Origin: Desulfobacteraceae bacterium
GTDB taxonomy: Bacteria; Desulfobacterota; Desulfobacteria; Desulfobacterales; Desulfosarcinaceae
Assembly: GCA_027025615.1 (NCBI GenBank)
Contig: JALVQM010000040.1
Coordinates: 1-27,480 of the forward strand
Direction of reading: 5' to 3'
Length of the DNA stretch: 27,480 bases
The notes below the pieces were generated by a model that saw only the letters and a list, made by a program, of their open reading frames with translations, did not search any database and was not told the origin of the DNA. Position numbers and translations under genes: made by a program. This document shows positions 7,678 through 14,749 of this stretch, in pieces; positions within the stretch are counted from its first letter, which is position 1; each line of letters starts with the position of its first letter.

Positions 7678-10170
7678 ATGTTTGGCAAAATGAAGAACCT
7701 GGGGTTGAGAGCCAAGATGTTGATTTCGATTTTGGCCGTCACCTTTATTGGCCTGTTTATCGCGGTCACATACGTGGGCTACAACGCCCGCAAACTGGCC
7801 TTGGAGCAATCAATAGACAGGGCGCATGAGGTGGCCCGCCGGTGGGGAGCCGTTGTCCAGGCTGATATCCAGACGGCCATGGACACCGCCCGTACCCTAG
7901 CCCAGTCATTGGAAGGTATGAAGATAAGGGGTGTACCCTCCAGAGACATGATAGACGGTATTTTGAAGCGTGTTCTTGAAAGGTATCCCTCTTACTTGGC
8001 GGTTTGGACCTGCTGGGAGCCAAATGCTTTGGATGGCAGGGATTTCAGGTATACTAACGCTGTCGGCCATGATGCCACCGGCCGGTACATTCCATACTGG
8101 AACAGATTGTCGGGCAAGATAGATGTTCAGCCTCTTAAAAATTATACTAAACCGGGAGCAGGGGATTATTATCTCAAGCCTTTAAAATCCGGTAGAGAAA
8201 CTGTTTTTGACCCGATTCCTTTTGAATTGGAAGGTAAAAAAGAATTAAAAACCGTCCTTGCCGTTCCCATTAAATACGAAGGCAAAGTTGTCGGGGTGGT
8301 CGGCGTCGATATCCCCCTGCGTCATTTCGAATCAATTATCAAGAAAGTTAAGTTCTTTGAAATTGGTTATGGATTTTTGATGGCCAACAACGGTGTTTTC
8401 GTGGCCCATCCGACAAAATGGTCGAATGTAGGCAAGCCAATGGAATATTTCAAGTTCAAGCCGGAAGTTATTCAAGCGGTAAAGCAAGGCCGCGAAACTT
8501 TCCAGTATAAGGTATCAAAAACTACCGGTAAAAAAACTTATTATGCTTTTGCACCGATTACTATAGGATTTTCCAAAAAGAAATGGTCATTGGCAACGAA
8601 CATTCCCCTGGACAAGATTACGGCACCGGCCAGGAAGATCTGGTGGACCAGCATAGTAATTGGTAATGCCATGCTGGTTGTTATCGGCCTTGTCGTATGG
8701 CTGCTGACAGGTGGTATTACCCGGCCTATCCTTGGTATTTCAGATACCATTCGGGAAATTGCCCGGAAACGGGATCTTACCTATGAAGTGGCAGTTGCTT
8801 CGCGTGATGAACTCGGTGTAATGGCTCGTGAGTTCAACAACATGATGAAGGCCCTGAGAGACGCTTTCGGAACAGTCGACACCGCTGCCAGGCGTGTTAA
8901 TGAACAGTCTGCAGAGGTGGCCCGGCGTGCAACGGCCAACAAGCAGAGGGCCGAAGACGAACAGCAACAAATGGATGCTATCCAGGATACAGTGGACAAA
9001 ATGGGCGAGACCGCCGGTGAAGTCCAGCAGGCATCAAATGCCCAGGCCGAAGTCGCCCAGAATTCATTGCGCCAGGTTCAACAATTGATCGAAAGCATGC
9101 AACAGGTCGACTCTGCTTCGAGTGAACAGATTCAGGAGGCAAGCATTGCCACCGAGCGTGTGGGCGTGATGGGTGAAACAGGCGCCAAGGTTGTGGCAAC
9201 CGCCCAGATGCAGGGTGAGCAGGTTATGAAGGTAACCGAGGCCATGCGTGAGATCGGCAAGGCTGTGGAAGAGATGAACCAGGCAGCGGTCCGGGCTACC
9301 GACCATGGACAGGCCGTATTGCAGGCGGCCGAAGAAGGTACCCTGTCAGTAGAAGCAACGGTTAAAGGTATGGAAGCCATTAAGGAATCATCCGACCAGA
9401 TTTCTGAAATCATAGGGGTTATTACAGAGATCGCCGAACAAACAAACCTTTTGGCTTTGAATGCTGCTATCGAGGCCGCCCGCGCCGGGGCCCATGGAAA
9501 GGGATTTGCGGTAGTCGCCGACGAAGTTGGTAAGCTTGCCCAGAGATCTTCAGAAGCAGCCAAAGAAATTACCCAATTGATCAAGGATTCCACCACAAGG
9601 GTAGAAGAAGGAACCCGTCTTACAACTCGTTCCAACGAAGCTTTGAAAAAAATCGCCCAGGGTGGTGACATCAACATGCGCGCCATTGAAGAAATTGCCC
9701 GTTCGGCCAATATTCTAGCAGAAGGAACCGAGGAAGTTAATAAATTGATGCAGGAATTGAATACATTAGCCGAAGAAATCCGGAATATGGCCGGTCAACA
9801 GGGTGAACGTCGCGAGGCGGCTCAAAAAGCCCTGGCAGCCCTTGTGGAAAAATCTACCGCAATTTCATCGCTGGTAGCCAAGGCTTCTGAGCGTGCCAGT
9901 TCAGTTGGGCAGGAAATGCAGACAGTGGTTGAGCGCTCTGAAGCAATGCGCCAGATGACTGAGCTTCAGGCAGGACGCTCCAAGACGTTGCGTGAGATTA
10001 CATCTGAGACGGCCGAAAGAGCTAAGCAAACCGCTGTCGGCGCTGCTGAAGTCGTGGGTATTACTGAGGAAATGCAGCGTCTGTCCGTCGATCTGACCAG
10101 GCAGGTCGGACAGTTTAAAATCAAGCCCGGTTCAATCAGGGCTGCGGATGAAACTTCATCCCCGGCTTAG
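7678..10170 (+). CDS. Methyl-accepting chemotaxis protein with dCache sensor domain
   Basis: This 830-residue transmembrane chemoreceptor has TM1 at about residues 14-34 and a periplasmic dCache-type domain at about 40-310 (YPSYLAVWTCWEPNA, GRYIPYWNR, LAVPIKYEGKVVGVVGVDIPL). TM2 is at about 322-345 and a HAMP domain at about 346-400 (GGITRPILGISDTI). A long cytoplasmic coiled-coil hairpin follows, with its tip at EQTNLLALNAAIEAARAG from residue 587; the tip binds CheA and CheW. It ends ETSSPA, with no CheR/CheB-tethering pentapeptide. An excellent AGGAGG at 7664-7669 lies 8 bases before the ATG. The canonical amino-acid-binding RxWY motif of dCache_1 is not visible, so the ligand is open. The adjacent binding-protein gene is a candidate ligand carrier. 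No che genes lie in the window. Confidence 0.95.
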   Translation: MFGKMKNLGLRAKMLISILAVTFIGLFIAVTYVGYNARKLALEQSIDRAHEVARRWGAVVQADIQTAMDTARTLAQSLEGMKIRGVPSRDMIDGILKRVLERYPSYLAVWTCWEPNALDGRDFRYTNAVGHDATGRYIPYWNRLSGKIDVQPLKNYTKPGAGDYYLKPLKSGRETVFDPIPFELEGKKELKTVLAVPIKYEGKVVGVVGVDIPLRHFESIIKKVKFFEIGYGFLMANNGVFVAHPTKWSNVGKPMEYFKFKPEVIQAVKQGRETFQYKVSKTTGKKTYYAFAPITIGFSKKKWSLATNIPLDKITAPARKIWWTSIVIGNAMLVVIGLVVWLLTGGITRPILGISDTIREIARKRDLTYEVAVASRDELGVMAREFNNMMKALRDAFGTVDTAARRVNEQSAEVARRATANKQRAEDEQQQMDAIQDTVDKMGETAGEVQQASNAQAEVAQNSLRQVQQLIESMQQVDSASSEQIQEASIATERVGVMGETGAKVVATAQMQGEQVMKVTEAMREIGKAVEEMNQAAVRATDHGQAVLQAAEEGTLSVEATVKGMEAIKESSDQISEIIGVITEIAEQTNLLALNAAIEAARAGAHGKGFAVVADEVGKLAQRSSEAAKEITQLIKDSTTRVEEGTRLTTRSNEALKKIAQGGDINMRAIEEIARSANILAEGTEEVNKLMQELNTLAEEIRNMAGQQGERREAAQKALAALVEKSTAISSLVAKASERASSVGQEMQTVVERSEAMRQMTELQAGRSKTLREITSETAERAKQTAVGAAEVVGITEEMQRLSVDLTRQVGQFKIKPGSIRAADETSSPA

Positions 10171-10194
10171 TACTGGATGCCTGCAAAGAAAATT

Positions 10195-10224
10195 ACCGGG
10201 CCGAGCGCTAGCGTTCGGCCCGGT
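10195..10224 (+). terminator. Strong hairpin after the chemoreceptor gene (terminator-like, no U-tract on + strand)
   Basis: ACCGGGCCGAGCG and CGTTCGGCCCGGT form a 13-bp stem with one G-T wobble and a CTAG loop, 25 bases after the MCP stop. The + side is followed by aagtgttg rather than a T-run. The minus side has a short T-rich run. It could act as a pause or mRNA 3'-end stabiliser, or as a terminator. Confidence 0.55.
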
Positions 10225-10347
10225 AAGTGTTGCTGACTGGGTTTATTGCCCGGATTGGAGTTGTGGTAAAACATTGTGGTGGAGAAACAGGGCGACAAAT
10301 CCTGTCAAAGGCTGAATTGAGGGGTGTTCCAACAGGAGTTAAAAATT

Positions 10348-10926
10348 GTGAGCGGGTTGGGTGGCAATAAGCATATACCAGTAAAATTAACATATTATTT
10401 GCTTTTAATATGGCTGGTGCTGTCCGCTGGAGTGATCCTGGCCTGGTTGACTACTTCTCAATGGTTGCCCGGGGCGATTGTCGCATGTTGGGCCGGAATA
10501 TTGATTCCGGTTATCGGAATTGGGTTTTATTTCAAAAATGTTAAGGTAGTGAATAATAATATTGAGAAAGCAAAAAAGGCCATTGAAAGTTTGGCGCAAG
10601 GGGAGCTTGGGTTTACTCTTGAGGTGGACTCTGATGGCGAACTGGATCAACTGAAGGCTGGCATTAATGACCTTTCGGCCAACCTTCAGGAACTGATGTT
10701 GCATATATGGCAGCAAACAGCCCGTAGCCAGCGCTTTCTTAATCTACTGGAAACAGCTCTTCGGCAGGCCCCCAATGGCTTTACTGAAAAAGGTGAACTG
10801 TTACCGCATGTCAGGGATGCGATGGCCGCATTGGCCGATTTAAGGCAGTTGGTTACAGCTTATGCTTTTTATGATGTTTCCCTTGAAGATGAAAGGCCGG
10901 TTGCAACAAACACGGAGAAAAATTGA
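10348..10926 (+). CDS. Small two-TM HAMP-domain membrane protein without output domain
   Basis: From the GTG at 10348 this is a 192-residue protein. AGGAG at 10334-10338 sits 9 bases upstream, which favours this start over the in-frame GTG at 10324. Two hydrophobic segments (about residues 14-34 and 40-60) are joined by only a few residues, so there is essentially no periplasmic sensor domain. A HAMP-like module follows at about 62-115 (ESLAQGELGFTLEVDSDGEL), with its first amphipathic helix, the Gly-Glu-Leu connector and a second helix. The remaining 75 residues are helical and match no known kinase, cyclase or methyl-accepting output. It lies between a chemoreceptor and a riboswitch-controlled operon. 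It could be an adaptor that pairs with other HAMP proteins (inference). Confidence 0.75.
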   Translation: MSGLGGNKHIPVKLTYYLLLIWLVLSAGVILAWLTTSQWLPGAIVACWAGILIPVIGIGFYFKNVKVVNNNIEKAKKAIESLAQGELGFTLEVDSDGELDQLKAGINDLSANLQELMLHIWQQTARSQRFLNLLETALRQAPNGFTEKGELLPHVRDAMAALADLRQLVTAYAFYDVSLEDERPVATNTEKN

Positions 10927-10938
10927 GTTTTTTACCTT

Positions 10939-10956
10939 CAGCAGCTAAGGTTGCTG
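10939..10956 (+). other. Short hairpin after the HAMP gene
   Basis: CAGCAGC and GTTGCTG pair over 7 bp (one G-T) with a TAAG loop, 12 bases after the HAMP stop codon. No U-tract follows. It is possibly a weak 3'-end structure separating this gene from the riboswitch promoter. Confidence 0.3.
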
Positions 10957-10975
10957 GTCGGTTATCAACAAGAGC

Positions 10976-11004
10976 TTGACAATTTGCAAGTATAGCAATA
11001 GGGT
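10976..11004 (+). promoter_or_regulatory. Predicted sigma70 promoter driving the GEMM riboswitch transcript
   Basis: Perfect TTGACA at 10976-10981, a 17-base spacer, then TAGGGT at 10999-11004 (only the three most conserved -10 bases match). Transcription would begin near 11011, about 15-20 bases before the aptamer, which is the spacing expected for a dedicated riboswitch promoter. Confidence 0.6.
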
Positions 11005-11024
11005 TATAGAACATAGGAAGATGA

Positions 11025-11110
11025 TTCGATAAGGGCAAAGCTGCTGAAAGGCAGCGACGCAAAGCCACGGGTCTAAAGCAAAGGCCATGATCGCCGGGCT
11101 GCCGAGAAAC
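11025..11110 (+). ncRNA. GEMM-I cyclic di-GMP riboswitch aptamer
   Basis: All GEMM-I hallmarks are present in order. AAGGGCAAA is at 11031-11039. The P2 stem GCTGCT/GGCAGC (11040-11045 and 11050-11055) is capped by a GAAA tetraloop. The invariant GACGCAAAGCC is at 11056-11066, the tetraloop-receptor-like GGTCTAAAG at 11070-11078, and the 3' GCCGGGCTGCCGA at 11093-11105. By comparison with the Vibrio Vc2 aptamer numbering, the ligand-contacting G20 corresponds to G11034 and the intercalating A47 to A11061. G at position 20 favours c-di-GMP over the A20-type cyclic AMP-GMP variants known from Geobacter. A terminator hairpin begins about 11 bases after the aptamer, so control is by transcription termination. 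Whether ligand turns the operon on or off cannot be decided by eye. Confidence 0.94.
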
Positions 11111-11120
11111 ATAATTTAAT

Positions 11121-11155
11121 ACGCCTTGGGTGAATCATGCCCAAGGCGTTTTTTT
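11121..11155 (+). terminator. Intrinsic terminator forming the riboswitch expression platform
   Basis: ACGCCTTGGG (11121-11130) and CCCAAGGCGT (11140-11149) form a perfect 10-bp stem with a 9-base loop, followed by seven Ts. It lies between the aptamer and the first gene (ATG at 11246), so it can only control the downstream operon. GCCTT of the 5' arm could alternatively pair with AAGGC at 11081-11085 within the aptamer, a possible competing helix. Confidence 0.9.
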
Positions 11156-11179
11156 ATGCCGGGGTTTTTTTATGCCGGG
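11148..11179 (+). repeat. Perfect tandem duplication of 16 bp over the terminator U-tract
   Basis: GTTTTTTTATGCCGGG occurs at 11148-11163 and again, directly abutting, at 11164-11179. The first copy supplies the U-tract of the riboswitch terminator. The second adds another seven-T run with no hairpin. Confidence 0.9.
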
Positions 11180-11245
11180 CAAGAAGACTGAGATACTGCC
11201 TGATTTCAAGTGCGCATGGCTTTTTAAAGACCCAGGGAGGTCAAC

Positions 11246-12733
11246 ATGAATACCACGTCGATTCTTTTACAAATCACCCCTATACCTTTTCTTTCAATTA
11301 TTATCTGGGCATTGTTGTTGCTGGCAGCCATGTACCTGGCCCGTAAACCATTCCATAGAAGCGTCGGGGCCTTGGGCCAGCTTATTCGTAATGCCTTGAG
11401 AATTACGGCAGCTTCAGTGATGCAGGCTGAAAAACGCCTGGAGACCAGGAACAGGGAAGTTTTACTGAAGGCAGGCCTGGATCATTCCGAAAGGCGCCTG
11501 GAGAGAGAATTTGACAGGATAAGCCAGGCTGTTACCAGGGATCTTGAAAGATATCCAAAGCTCCAGAGAAATTTACAGGAAAACCTGCTCAGGCTGGAGG
11601 AGGATTATCGCAGCAGTGAAGAAATTCCGCAGACCCTGCCGGATTGGGTAAAGGTAATAGAGGCAATTGCCAAGATTAAACCCAATGGAGATCATATGGT
11701 AGCCAATATGCTGGAGGAAATTCACCAGACATTGGCCGAGCAGCACAAATCATCTTTGGAGCGTCATAGAAAGGATGTTGCGCAGCGACATTCTATTTTG
11801 AGCAAGATGTTGCCTGTGTGGCGAAGCATTCATAAGGCCTTGGATAATTTAGGAAAAGCTATCTCGAGTTTAAATATGCGGGCCAAGCGGATAGACCAGT
11901 ATATGGACGAGTACCAGGAGTCCAGGCAACAAACCGATACAGCCTATCGTACCCTGTCTTCTTCATCCTTAACCCAATTTTTCATTTCAGGGTTGGTGCT
12001 GGCAGTAGCTGTTGGAGGCGCGGTCATTAACTTTAACCTCATAGCTTTGCCCATGTCTGAGATGGTTGGAGGTGCCAGCTATATCGGACCTTACAAAACA
12101 TCAGATGTGGCCGGCTTGGTTATAATCTGTCTTGAAATCTGTACCGGTCTGTTTTTGATGGAATCATTGAGGGTTACACGTTTGTTTCCTATTATTGGCA
12201 GCATGGACGACAGGATGCGTAAAACTTTTTTCTGGATTGCCTTGGGGTTATTGACAATTCTAGCCGGGGTGGAGTCAGCTCTGGCGTTTATGCGGGACAG
12301 AATCGCCGCTGACATGGAAGCCCTGCGTCAGACCCTTTCCGGAGCACCTGCCGGCGCAATGGTAACAAGCATCATTCCCACTGTGGGCCAGATGGTTATG
12401 GGATTCATCTTGCCGTTTATCCTTACTTTTGTTGCTATTCCCCTTGAATCATTCGTGGCTTCTTCTCGCACGGTCCTTGGAGTGGTAGCGGCATGGTTGT
12501 TAAGAACCTTGGCCTTTTGTTTGCGTCTGGTCGGAAACCTTGGTTTTTATCTAGGACGTTTGGTTGCCAATTTATATGATTTATTGATTTTCCCGGCCTT
12601 GTGGCTGGAAGGTGTAATTTTAAACCGTATGACCGAAAATAGCCAGAAAAAAGAGGCCAAGGTCCAGTTGGCAAGTGTTGAGGAAGATAAAAGTTATGCC
12701 TCCGCCAAAGGCGGCGAGGAGGTAGCAGAATGA
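11246..12733 (+). CDS. Polytopic membrane protein with cytoplasmic coiled coil, c-di-GMP riboswitch controlled
   Basis: I do not recognise a named family. This 495-residue protein has TM1 at about residues 9-32, followed by basic ARKPFHR, so the next part is probably cytoplasmic. A highly charged helical/coiled-coil stretch runs over about 50-240 (repeated Glu/Arg/Lys/Gln heptads such as KRLETRNREVLLKAG and ERRLEREFDRISQ). About five further hydrophobic segments follow between residues 243 and 455, then a charged tail. The layout loosely recalls membrane proteins that couple a cytoplasmic rod to an ion-channel-like or scaffold bundle, but no MotA/TolQ signature is visible. GGGAGG at 11235-11240 lies 5 bases before the ATG. 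It is the first gene after the GEMM riboswitch and terminator, and its ATGA stop/start overlap with the vWA lipoprotein gene points to joint action. Confidence 0.85.
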   Translation: MNTTSILLQITPIPFLSIIIWALLLLAAMYLARKPFHRSVGALGQLIRNALRITAASVMQAEKRLETRNREVLLKAGLDHSERRLEREFDRISQAVTRDLERYPKLQRNLQENLLRLEEDYRSSEEIPQTLPDWVKVIEAIAKIKPNGDHMVANMLEEIHQTLAEQHKSSLERHRKDVAQRHSILSKMLPVWRSIHKALDNLGKAISSLNMRAKRIDQYMDEYQESRQQTDTAYRTLSSSSLTQFFISGLVLAVAVGGAVINFNLIALPMSEMVGGASYIGPYKTSDVAGLVIICLEICTGLFLMESLRVTRLFPIIGSMDDRMRKTFFWIALGLLTILAGVESALAFMRDRIAADMEALRQTLSGAPAGAMVTSIIPTVGQMVMGFILPFILTFVAIPLESFVASSRTVLGVVAAWLLRTLAFCLRLVGNLGFYLGRLVANLYDLLIFPALWLEGVILNRMTENSQKKEAKVQLASVEEDKSYASAKGGEEVAE

Positions 12734-13398
12734 GGTGCTTTTCCAGAACAATTCCTGCTTGGCTTTTAGCCGGTCTCATTGTTTTTTTCATCGGGGCAGG
12801 CTGCACAGACAGCAAAAGCCACACCAAGGGTGTATATTTATTATTAGATACTTCGGGGACTTACAGTGTTGAACTAAAAAAAGCCCAAGCTTTGATTAAC
12901 TATTTGCTGGGCACTCTCCAGCCGGGCGATACCCTGGCAGTAGGCCGGATCGATACCGGCAGTTTCAGTGAAAAAGACATTGTTGCCAAGGTCACATTTG
13001 ATGACAGGCCCTCTGTCGCCAACAACCAAAAAAGACTTTTTATGAAAAAAATCAATGCATTTGTAAAATCATCCTCCCGTAGCCGTTACACCGATATTTC
13101 GGGAGGACTGCTGCAGGCAATCGAATACCTTAACGAAGTGAAGCCCGGCAGCAAGTACATCCTGATTTTTTCGGACCTGCAGGAGGAGTTGGCCAAAGGT
13201 TACGTGCGTGACGTTCCCTTTCAGCTTACCGGTTTTCATGTTATTGCCTTAAATGTTACAAAGCTTCGCAATGATATTCGTGATCCCAAGAATTACCTGC
13301 GAAGAGTGGAACAATGGCGGACCAAGACAGAAAATGGAGGCGGTAGCTGGAAGGTTATAAATGATTTGGAACGTCTGGAAGCCATTTTTAAAGATTAG
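12730..13398 (+). CDS. von Willebrand factor A-domain lipoprotein
   Basis: This 222-residue protein has a lipoprotein signal: the hydrophobic stretch 10-24 ends in IGAGC, with Cys25 as the predicted lipidated residue. Thr at +2 argues for outer-membrane rather than inner-membrane retention. The rest is one vWA domain. The MIDAS-like DTSGT is at 40-44 (family DxSxS, here Thr at the last position), a conserved Thr-Asp lies in YTDISGG, and the third acidic loop is FSDL. Such domains bind a divalent metal and protein partners. The ATG overlaps the stop of the upstream membrane-protein gene (ATGA), so both are made from the c-di-GMP riboswitch transcript. A complex spanning inner and outer membranes is plausible (inference). 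The downstream neighbour mtaB is convergent, 22 bp away. Confidence 0.88.
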   Translation: MRCFSRTIPAWLLAGLIVFFIGAGCTDSKSHTKGVYLLLDTSGTYSVELKKAQALINYLLGTLQPGDTLAVGRIDTGSFSEKDIVAKVTFDDRPSVANNQKRLFMKKINAFVKSSSRSRYTDISGGLLQAIEYLNEVKPGSKYILIFSDLQEELAKGYVRDVPFQLTGFHVIALNVTKLRNDIRDPKNYLRRVEQWRTKTENGGGSWKVINDLERLEAIFKD

Positions 13399-13420
13399 TA
13401 AGCAGTTTCTGGCTGAAAAA

Positions 13421-14749
13421 TTATTGAACCGGCTTCCCAATCACCGATAAATCGTCATTAACCAACGTTATTTCAACGTTGACAAAGGTATTGGTTTCAA
13501 TTCCAATGCCATGTTCAATAGAAACCTGGACATAATTGTCGCTCAGCCCCCTGGCAATACCAGTGGTGTCATCTCCGGTAGTTTCAATCAACACCTCAAG
13601 GCGTTTGCCCAATAGACTTTCGTAAAAAATCCGGCGCTTGGTATTCGACAGTTCCCGTAGTTGCCGGCAACGCGTTTTGATTAATTTCGGCTTAACCTTA
13701 TCCTTGAAATGCCAGGCAGGGGTTCCCGGCCGTGGTGAGAAAGGGAAAACGTGCAGATATGAGACCGGTAAGGCTTCTAAAAGCTCGAAGGTCTGGTTGA
13801 AAGCAGTGTCGTTTTCGCCCGGAAAACCTACCAGCACATCAACCCCAATTGCAGCTTCCGGTAGGCGATGTTTGGCTGTGATTATCAATTTTTCGAATAA
13901 ATTACGGTCATATGGTCTATGCATCCGGTTTAGTATGGAATCATCTCCACTTTGCAAAGGGATATGCAGATGCCGGCATAATCGTGCCTTGCCTGTCCGT
14001 AATCCAGTTAGCTTGTCAAGCAGAAGTTCATTTATTTCAGTCGGTTCAATTGAACTAAGCCTTATCCGTTCTATGGGGGCTTCCTCTCTGATTATATCCA
14101 AAAGGCTTGTAAGGCTTGTGACCGGTGAGCAATCCTGTCCATATTGTCCTAAATGGATACCGGTAAGAACGACTTCCTGGATTCCATCTTCGGCCAAAAC
14201 ATGCAGATTTTGCAGCACTTCATTCGGCACCATGCTCCGGCTGGGGCCGCGTGCGTAGGGAACTATGCAATAAGTGCAAAAACTGCTGCATCCATCCTGG
14301 ATCTTTAAAAAGGCGCGTGTCCTGGTGCCTTTGGCCGAGGCCGGTAAGGGAGCAAAATGGCGGCATTGAGAAACTTCGTCATGGATTATTTCTGCCGCTG
14401 GAGCTTTTTGCCGGGATTCGGTAATCAGTTCGGGGATCGAATGTTTGAATGTGTGTCCAACAACCTTGTCAACACCTTCCAAAGATGCGATACGTCCAGG
14501 ACTTATCTGGGCATAACAACCGGTTACAATAATCTTGGCCCCCGGCATTGTTCTGGCTGCCCGTCGGATAGCCTGGCGTGACTGCATGGCTGCTTTAGCG
14601 GTTACCGCACAAGTATTGATGACGCAGACATCAGCTTTTTCGGGATCTGCAAGACTCCATCCATATTGATCGAGCCGTCTTCCGATAGCCGTTGATTCAC
14701 ATTGGTTTACCTTGCAACCAAGTGTTATTATATAGTATAATTTACTCAA
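13421..14749 (-). CDS. mtaB: tRNA N6-threonylcarbamoyladenosine 37 methylthiotransferase
   Basis: This radical-SAM methylthiotransferase converts t6A37 to ms2t6A37 in ANN-decoding tRNAs. The N-terminal UPF0004 domain binds the auxiliary 4Fe-4S cluster through three Cys (TLGCKVNQCES, CVINTCAV, VTGCYAQ). The radical-SAM core has CSSFCTYCIVPYARG. A C-terminal TRAM domain covers about the last 65 residues. KVNQ-type sequence and length (442 residues) separate it from MiaB and RimO. The frame runs to a TTG at 14764, but the TTG at 14749 has a GGAGG 8 bases upstream and gives the usual N-terminus. It overlaps the mnmA stop by 8 bases, so mnmA and mtaB form a translationally coupled minus-strand operon. 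Confidence 0.93.
   Translation of the reverse strand: MSKLYYIITLGCKVNQCESTAIGRRLDQYGWSLADPEKADVCVINTCAVTAKAAMQSRQAIRRAARTMPGAKIIVTGCYAQISPGRIASLEGVDKVVGHTFKHSIPELITESRQKAPAAEIIHDEVSQCRHFAPLPASAKGTRTRAFLKIQDGCSSFCTYCIVPYARGPSRSMVPNEVLQNLHVLAEDGIQEVVLTGIHLGQYGQDCSPVTSLTSLLDIIREEAPIERIRLSSIEPTEINELLLDKLTGLRTGKARLCRHLHIPLQSGDDSILNRMHRPYDRNLFEKLIITAKHRLPEAAIGVDVLVGFPGENDTAFNQTFELLEALPVSYLHVFPFSPRPGTPAWHFKDKVKPKLIKTRCRQLRELSNTKRRIFYESLLGKRLEVLIETTGDDTTGIARGLSDNYVQVSIEHGIGIETNTFVNVEITLVNDDLSVIGKPVQ

Noticed and set aside
9132..9710. 192-codon open frame antisense to the chemoreceptor
   Set aside because: It lies within the strongly conserved MCP signalling hairpin. Ala/Glu-rich codon bias leaves antisense frames open, and the translation has no family features.
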